Below are positions 59,102 to 64,000 of a DNA stretch of 64,000 nucleotides, in pieces. The position numbers and the translations under genes were made by a program. The stretch's first letter is position 1, and each line of letters opens with the position of its first letter. Source of the stretch: Paenibacillus sp. FSL R10-2734 (GTDB taxonomy: Bacteria; Bacillota; Bacilli; Paenibacillales; Paenibacillaceae); NCBI RefSeq assembly GCF_037963865.1, contig NZ_CP150170.1, positions 3,782,001 to 3,846,000 on the forward strand. Reading direction: 5' to 3'. The notes under the pieces were generated by a model. It did no database searches, was not told the DNA's origin, and worked only from the letters and a program-made list of their open reading frames with translations.

Positions 59102-60165
59102 ACGATTTTAGACAAGACAACGAAGAGCAGAGTACTGCTCCGGAAGAAATAGTGTATTCCCGATATATTTGTACAGCTAATCACGGCTTTGCGCCTTATG
59201 CGCAAGAAGAGCTTCGCCGTTTATTCGGCGCTGTGAAGAGCACCTTGTTACTGCCGGGAGAAATCTTTCTAGCTACATTGCAGTGTGAACCAGAGGAAGT
59301 AACGCGGCTACTCACACAGAACCTACCCATTTTCCTGCGTCATATACAGCCTGTACAGTTTCAGGACGAAGGAAATATGGAAGCTCTACAGCGTTTGGCG
59401 GTTTATTTAAGTCGCCGCAGTGAGCTTGAAGGGGAAAAGGTTTCGCTGAACGTTCGCAAAGGTGATCCTTCCTTCTGGCAAAATAGTCCGGGAGAACTTC
59501 GTGAATGGCTTCAGGAGCAATTGCAGAGCCTAGGTGCGGAATTTACAGTACAAGATCCAGCATGGGTCATTTCTGTCTATGCAGATGGGAATGCCTTATA
59601 TGCAGGAGTTTCTCGTCCAGAAGAGAATTTATCTAGCTGGAATGGTGGGGCGATTCGCTTTCGCAAGGAAGACGGACAAATCTCACGTGCCAAGTTCAAG
59701 CTAATGGAGGCTGAGAAGGAGTTTGACATTCCTTTTTACAGCTTCCGTAATGCATTAGATATTGGTGCTTCTCCAGGGGGTTGGACTTCTTTCCTGCTGG
59801 AACGTGGAATGAAGGTTACGGCGGTTGACCCTGCGCTGATGCATGAATCGCTGCGTAATTATCCGGGGCTGAAGATCCTTCGTAAAAACGCAGGAGAAGT
59901 AAAATTCCGTGAAAATGAATTTGATCTGCTCGTGTGCGATATGAGCTGGAGTCCTAAGCTGATGGCGAAGCTCGTAACAGGGCTACTTCACAGCCTGTCA
60001 CCGGGTGGGACAGCTATTGTGACTCTAAAGCTGATGCATAAGAAACCGTTAGCGATGATCAAGGAGATCATTGCGATGTTTGAAGGGGAACGCATGCAGA
60101 TTCAGCGCGCGAAGCAGCTATTCCATAACCGTGATGAGATTACACTTTATATGATTAAGTACTAA
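59098..60165 (+). CDS. FtsJ/RlmM-like SAM-dependent methyltransferase
   Basis: 355 residues. The N-terminal about 160 residues look like a THUMP-type RNA-binding part (FLRHIQPVQFQ; SLNVRKGDPSFWQNSPGELREWL). The Rossmann domain has SAM motif NALDIGASPGGWTSFLLERGMKVTAVDPALM, then DLLVCDMSWSP and TAIVTLKL, with K/D/K residues as in 2'-O-methyltransferases of RlmM type. TTG start at 59098 overlaps the ABC stop. Probably a tRNA/rRNA methyltransferase; target unknown. Confidence 0.82.
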   Translation: MNDFRQDNEEQSTAPEEIVYSRYICTANHGFAPYAQEELRRLFGAVKSTLLLPGEIFLATLQCEPEEVTRLLTQNLPIFLRHIQPVQFQDEGNMEALQRLAVYLSRRSELEGEKVSLNVRKGDPSFWQNSPGELREWLQEQLQSLGAEFTVQDPAWVISVYADGNALYAGVSRPEENLSSWNGGAIRFRKEDGQISRAKFKLMEAEKEFDIPFYSFRNALDIGASPGGWTSFLLERGMKVTAVDPALMHESLRNYPGLKILRKNAGEVKFRENEFDLLVCDMSWSPKLMAKLVTGLLHSLSPGGTAIVTLKLMHKKPLAMIKEIIAMFEGERMQIQRAKQLFHNRDEITLYMIKY

Positions 60166-60185
60166 GTCAATCCACATTTTAATTA

Positions 60186-60272
60186 TCGAAGGGAAAGCAT
60201 CCCGTTATTAACGTTAACCGTATTGTTGCGGTATGAACGTAAATGGCGGAAGCTTTCTCTTTTTTTTTTGCG
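60186..60272 (+). promoter_or_regulatory. Hairpin leader/terminator before the kinase gene
   Basis: GGGAAAGC (about 60191) pairs with GCTTTCTC (about 60252), followed by T10; inside ACCG/CGGT pair (60217-60232). It can terminate the operon upstream, but sits only 20 bases before the kinase start and may be an attenuator. Confidence 0.5.
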
Positions 60273-60288
60273 AAAAGGGGGAATTAGA

Positions 60289-61788
60289 TTGCTTTTTGAG
60301 ACGAAGCTTAAGATAGGACAGGTTGTTAATGATAGGTACAGAATTGCTGGCCAGCTAGGATCAGGGGGGATGAGTATAGTTTATCTGGCGGAAGATTTAC
60401 GGCTAAAGGGAAAACGATGGGCTGTAAAAGAAAGCTTGTGCTTAGCTGAGCTACATTCGGACATCCAAGCAGAAGCCGATATGTTAATTACACTAGACCA
60501 CCCACGCCTTCCGCGTATTGTCGATTTCAATCTTCCGGATAGTGAAGGATATTCCTATTTAATTATGGATTATATTGAAGGCGTGAGCTTGAGTCAGCTA
60601 ATGAAGGATAATCCCGGACCTTTGCCGAGTGATTTCATCATTCAGGTGGCTAAACAGCTTTTAGAAGTCCTTCAATATTTGCATGGTCATCATCCACCAA
60701 TTATATATCGTGATTTAAAGCCATCAAATATCATGCTGACGCTGCAAAAAGAACTGATGCTAATTGATTTTGGGATCGCTCGAAGTTACCGACATGGGAT
60801 CTCTGAAGATACAGTTAAGCTTGGAACGGTTGGCTTCGCGGCACCTGAGCAATATGGAAGTGGACAGAGTCAGCCGGTATCAGATTTATATGGGCTGGGA
60901 GCATTAATTCTCTATATGGCAACCGGAGGGCAATGTAGCCAGTGGGAGTCTGGGATGGAGGATCGGCTATATAACCATATGCCAGAGAGAATTATTCCAG
61001 TGATTAGGCGCTTATTACGACATCACCCGGAGGAGCGTTATCAGAATGCAGAAGCTGTTCTCCAAGCGCTGGTTCGTGTGGAATCTCAAATGACTAGAGA
61101 GAATGATTTAGCAGTTTCAGTACCACTTCCTCTCGAAAAGCGAAAAGCGACGGTTATTGCCTTACTCGGAGTAGCTTCAGGTCTTGGTACAACACATACT
61201 TCATTTGCGGTAAGTAGCTTACTTGCATTAAAGGGGGCGACAGCTTGGGCTGATCTTTCTCCTAATTCATCGGTTTATGATCGTATTCGAAGCATGCATT
61301 ATACCCAGATTACAGCAGTCCCAGGTACGGATGAACAATCTGCCTTTTCTTGGAAAGGAGTGCATTATTGGAAACGTCCATTACAAGGGAAATTGGCTGA
61401 GCTGCTGAGAGGGGATTATCAATTTGTAGTGCTGGATCTTGGCACTGGTGACTATGATGAGGCACTCGAGGAGTTTAAATATAGCGATATTCCGGTTCTA
61501 ATTGCCTCAGGTGCAGATTGGAGACTGGAAGATATACTTGTATGGCTTAAGCGAAAGGGGCTGCAGCCTGAAATGAACTGGAAGGTAGGCTTACCACTCG
61601 CTGAACGCTCAGCAGCACAACTACTACAAGCTGCTATAGGTACAGGCAAGGTTTATGGGCTGCCCTTTCAGCAAGATCCATTCAAGGATAAGGGGAAGTT
61701 GGTAGATGTGATTAATGAAATGTTTGAGGAATTATTAAATGTGCCGAATAAGTCGAGAAGCCGTGGTTTTTTTCAAAAGAAAGGCTAA
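60289..61788 (+). CDS. Ser/Thr protein kinase fused to a ParA/MinD-like domain
   Basis: 499 residues. Kinase part: Gly loop QLGSGGMSIVYLAED (about 20), VAIK-type Lys in RWAVKES, HRD as IIYRDLKPSNIML, DFG in LIDFGIARSYR, APE in FAAPEQYGSG, and SDLYGLGALILYMATGG (about residues 15-265). The second half starts RKATVIALLGVASGLGTTHTSFAVSSLLAL, a deviant Walker A of the ParA/MinD type (GLGTT), then AWADLSPNS, VVLDLGTGDYDEAL. There is no PASTA or TM region. TTG start 60289 with AAGGGGGA upstream. A kinase and a P-loop switch joined in one chain is unusual. Confidence 0.82.
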   Translation: MLFETKLKIGQVVNDRYRIAGQLGSGGMSIVYLAEDLRLKGKRWAVKESLCLAELHSDIQAEADMLITLDHPRLPRIVDFNLPDSEGYSYLIMDYIEGVSLSQLMKDNPGPLPSDFIIQVAKQLLEVLQYLHGHHPPIIYRDLKPSNIMLTLQKELMLIDFGIARSYRHGISEDTVKLGTVGFAAPEQYGSGQSQPVSDLYGLGALILYMATGGQCSQWESGMEDRLYNHMPERIIPVIRRLLRHHPEERYQNAEAVLQALVRVESQMTRENDLAVSVPLPLEKRKATVIALLGVASGLGTTHTSFAVSSLLALKGATAWADLSPNSSVYDRIRSMHYTQITAVPGTDEQSAFSWKGVHYWKRPLQGKLAELLRGDYQFVVLDLGTGDYDEALEEFKYSDIPVLIASGADWRLEDILVWLKRKGLQPEMNWKVGLPLAERSAAQLLQAAIGTGKVYGLPFQQDPFKDKGKLVDVINEMFEELLNVPNKSRSRGFFQKKG

Positions 61789-61895
61789 ATGAAGGGGTTC
61801 ACTATGCTTCTGTGATTCATCCACTAACTTTTAATTCAGTGTTGCGCTAAAGTGTGTTAAAATATATATTTATACGTGTTTTGAAAAATATAAGA

Positions 61896-61984
61896 AAGTA
61901 TAAGTTTCACACTATACTTTATCTTTATATTTCTCGCATAAACGCTTACTGTCCTATAGGGATTCCGAAGACGTTTCTGCTTGT
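61896..61984 (+). repeat. Interspersed hairpin repeat, copy C (upstream of the ABC-F gene)
   Basis: Starts AAGTATAAGTTTCACACTAT, contains TTATATTTCTCGCA (61925-61938) and the hairpin AAACG-CTT-ACTGTCC / GGAT-TCCG-AAG-ACGTTT, then CTGCTTG. Nearly identical to copy A in the left 50 bases; stem bases changed in step. It lies 41 bases before the ABC-F start. Confidence 0.75.
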
Positions 61985-62025
61985 TACGCATTATTTAAGT
62001 ATAGATAGGAGCTAGCGAAGAATTT

Positions 62026-63579
62026 ATGAGTTTACTTAGTGTAGAAGACGTTTCCCACAATTTTGGGGATCGGACGTTGTTTAAGAATGTGTCTTTCCGG
62101 TTGTTACCGGGAGAGCATGTAGGAATTGTAGGAGCGAATGGCGTAGGAAAATCGACGCTTATGAATATTTTGACTGGAAAACTGTTGAAGGATAGTGGAA
62201 GAGTGGAATGGACACCACGTGTCCGTTACGGTTACTTGGATCAGCATACCATCTTAACGCCAGGTAAAACCATCCGTGATGTATTGAAGGACGCTTTCTT
62301 ACCTCTCTTAGAGCTGGAACAGGAAATGCTATCTATAACTGATCAGATGGGAACCGCTTCGCCTGAAGAGTTAGAGGTGCTACTCGAGCAAATGGGGGAC
62401 ATCCAGGAACAGCTGGATATCGGGGATTTTTATCTAATTGATGTAAAAGTAGAGGAAATGGCGAATGGTCTTGGCCTATCCGTCATTGGACTTGACCGGG
62501 ATGTCGCTTCACTAAGTGGGGGCCAGCGTACCAAAGTTCTATTGGCAAAGCTATTGCTTGAGAAACCGAATGTACTATTGCTCGATGAGCCTACCAACTA
62601 TTTGGATGTTGAGCATATTGACTGGTTAACTAACTATTTGAAGCAATATCCATATGCGTTTATATTGATCTCCCATGATACGGAGTTCATGAATAAAGTC
62701 GTAAATGTTGTCTATCACCTGGAGTTCGGCAAACTTACACGTTACACTGCGAATTATGAGAAATTCCTGGATATGGCCGAGATGAATAAGACTCAACATA
62801 TTGATGCTTATGAGAAACAACAGGATTTTATTAAGAAACAAGAGGACTTTATTCAGCGTAACAAAGCTCGTGCCTCCACATCCGGACGGGCGAAGAGCCG
62901 TGAGAAGCAGCTAGATCGTATGGATCGAATTGATCGTCCAGAAGAAGCGGCAAAGCCGACCTTTAAGTTTAAAGAGAGCCGTGCTAGCGGAAAAACAGTC
63001 TTCGAAGGGATTGATTTCGAGATCGGATACGACCGTCCACTGCTTCCTAATCTGAATATGATGATTGAGCGTGGAGAGAAGATTGCGATTGTTGGTTGCA
63101 ACGGTGTGGGTAAATCGACGCTACTGAAGACTATCCTCGGTGTGATTCCAACTTATAGCGGTAAAACCTATCTAGGAGATTATTTGAGTCCCGCATATTT
63201 TCAACAAGAAGTCAAAGCGGCTAATCTTACACCTATAGAGGATGTATGGAATGAATTCTCTAGTTTAACTCAGAATGAAGTGCGTGGACATTTAGCTCGC
63301 TGTGGTCTGAAAAATGAGCATATTACTCGCCCACTAAGCATGCTAAGTGGTGGAGAACAAGCTAAGGTTAGACTCTGTAAGCTGTTGATGCGTGAGAGCA
63401 ACTGGGTGCTGTTCGATGAACCTACGAATCACCTTGATGTTATTGCCAAGACTGAACTGAAGCGGGCATTGCAAGAATATAAAGGTACAGTCCTGCTCGT
63501 CTCCCATGAACCTGATTTCTATGAAGATTGGGTTACGAAAATTTGGGATGTTGAGCAGTGGTCAGCTGTACAAGTATAG
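62026..63579 (+). CDS. ABC-F family ATPase (YkpA/YbiT-like)
   Basis: 517 residues, two ABC domains in one chain without TM: Walker A GANGVGKST (about 37) and GCNGVGKST (about 355), signatures LSGGQRTKV and LSGGEQAKV, Walker B LLLDEPTNYLD and VLFDEPTNHLD. The linker between them is charged and helical (IKKQEDFIQRNKARASTSGRAKSREKQLDRMDR). ABC-F proteins bind the ribosomal E site and relieve stalling; the YkpA/YbiT type is housekeeping rather than antibiotic-resistance type. ATG 62026 after AGGAGCTAGCG. A hairpin rich in CCGG follows. Confidence 0.9.
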   Translation: MSLLSVEDVSHNFGDRTLFKNVSFRLLPGEHVGIVGANGVGKSTLMNILTGKLLKDSGRVEWTPRVRYGYLDQHTILTPGKTIRDVLKDAFLPLLELEQEMLSITDQMGTASPEELEVLLEQMGDIQEQLDIGDFYLIDVKVEEMANGLGLSVIGLDRDVASLSGGQRTKVLLAKLLLEKPNVLLLDEPTNYLDVEHIDWLTNYLKQYPYAFILISHDTEFMNKVVNVVYHLEFGKLTRYTANYEKFLDMAEMNKTQHIDAYEKQQDFIKKQEDFIQRNKARASTSGRAKSREKQLDRMDRIDRPEEAAKPTFKFKESRASGKTVFEGIDFEIGYDRPLLPNLNMMIERGEKIAIVGCNGVGKSTLLKTILGVIPTYSGKTYLGDYLSPAYFQQEVKAANLTPIEDVWNEFSSLTQNEVRGHLARCGLKNEHITRPLSMLSGGEQAKVRLCKLLMRESNWVLFDEPTNHLDVIAKTELKRALQEYKGTVLLVSHEPDFYEDWVTKIWDVEQWSAVQV

Positions 63580-63591
63580 AATAAGCATACT

Positions 63592-63631
63592 TCCGGGGGA
63601 TGGCAGACTTTCTGCTGTTCTCCGGTTTTTG
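63592..63631 (+). terminator. Weak terminator after the ABC-F gene
   Basis: CCGG..GGCAG pairs with CTGC..CCGG around ACTTT, followed by TTTTT. Confidence 0.5.
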
Positions 63632-63652
63632 GATATGGGGGAGGGAAATTGG

Positions 63653-64000
63653 ATGATCCATAGGGATGGGCGTGAAGAACGTTATTCTCGTCAGGTACGT
63701 TTTGCGCCATTCGGTGCTGACGGACAACAAGGTCTCGCGCTGTCTAGTGTATTAGTTGTTGGAGCGGGAGCGCTAGGTACAGGGATCGCAGAGACGCTGG
63801 CACGCTGCGGGGTTGGTCGAATCATTATAGCTGACCGTGATTATGTAGAGTGGAGTAATCTTCAGCGTCAGCAGCTCTATATTGAGGCGGATGCTCAAGA
63901 ACGTATCCCTAAAGCTGCTGCTGCGCAGAGAAGGCTTAGGCAGATTAATTCTGAGATTGTTATTGAAGCCCATGTTATGGATGTTCGTGCCGAAGAGCTA
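63653..64000 (+). CDS. ThiF/MoeB/HesA-family adenylyltransferase (truncated by window end)
   Basis: First 116 codons only; open to the window end. REERYSRQVRFAPFGADGQQ is the family start, followed by the ATP loop SVLVVGAGALGTGIAETLARCGVGRIIIADRDYVEWSNLQRQQLY with the conserved GxGxxG and the RQ motif. The enzyme adenylates the C-terminal glycine of a ubiquitin-like sulfur carrier (ThiS/MoaD). The ATG at 63653 has GGGGAGGG (63637-63644) upstream. Which carrier it serves cannot be seen. Confidence 0.85.
   Translation, partial: MIHRDGREERYSRQVRFAPFGADGQQGLALSSVLVVGAGALGTGIAETLARCGVGRIIIADRDYVEWSNLQRQQLYIEADAQERIPKAAAAQRRLRQINSEIVIEAHVMDVRAEEL

Noticed and set aside
1..64000. tRNA, rRNA, tmRNA genes
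   Set aside because: No cloverleaf with TTCGAATC-type T arm or rRNA-like sequence was found by eye.

Overview
The window is chromosomal DNA of a low-to-mid GC, endospore-forming Firmicute, most likely Paenibacillus or a close relative. The conserved order cotE..mutS-mutL..miaA-hfq..spoVK-hflX-ynbB-glnR-glnA..lexA/yneA-ynzC is the same backbone seen in Bacillus subtilis. The CotE and SpoVK genes, AGGAGG-type ribosome binding sites, frequent TTG/GTG starts, TGTAAGCGCTAACA-type cre sites and CGAACnnnnGTTCG-type LexA boxes all fit.

Layout. 1-12.8 kb holds mixed housekeeping genes: an ArsR regulator, a HAD phosphatase, an RsgA GTPase preceded by a tiny promoter-ORF-terminator unit, an azoreductase, a secreted alpha-amylase with LacI/CcpA-type operators, a NitT/TauT-type ABC importer, an aromatic-acid-exporter-like protein and an HD-GYP c-di-GMP phosphodiesterase. 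13-33.5 kb is the conserved spore coat / mismatch repair / tRNA modification / nitrogen block: cotE, an amidoligase-like gene with a very GC-rich core, mutS, mutL, a methyltransferase, miaA, hfq, a class A PBP, ntdP-like DUF402, a DUF218 protein, spoVK, hflX, ynbB, glnR and glnA.

33.4-40.9 kb is a decayed integrated element. The last codons of glnA and its terminator are duplicated about 7.4 kb downstream, giving attL/attR-like direct repeats. A broken tyrosine integrase lies just inside the left repeat. Inside are phage remnants (an ImmA/IrrE fragment, small regulatory-module genes, a sigma-like HTH), a secreted ricin-B lectin, an IS3 fragment, several newly read pseudogenes and an XRE regulator. 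A complete IS3-family element (41.2-42.5 kb, TGG target duplication) lies just outside. In B. subtilis the glnA-lexA interval is also variable.

42.9-64 kb returns to chromosome: cupin and MBL genes, an L,D-transpeptidase, the divergent SOS pair lexA/yneA with four LexA boxes, ynzC, cobalamin-dependent metH, RNase Z, and a tightly packed operon mutM-nfo-cREC-thioredoxin-ABC ATPase-methyltransferase. Then follow a Ser/Thr kinase fused to a ParA/MinD-like domain, an ABC-F protein and a truncated ThiF/MoeB gene at the edge. A short hairpin-forming interspersed repeat occurs three times (before mutS, after lexA, before the ABC-F gene) and keeps its stem while the stem sequence changes; it is the best candidate for an undescribed element.
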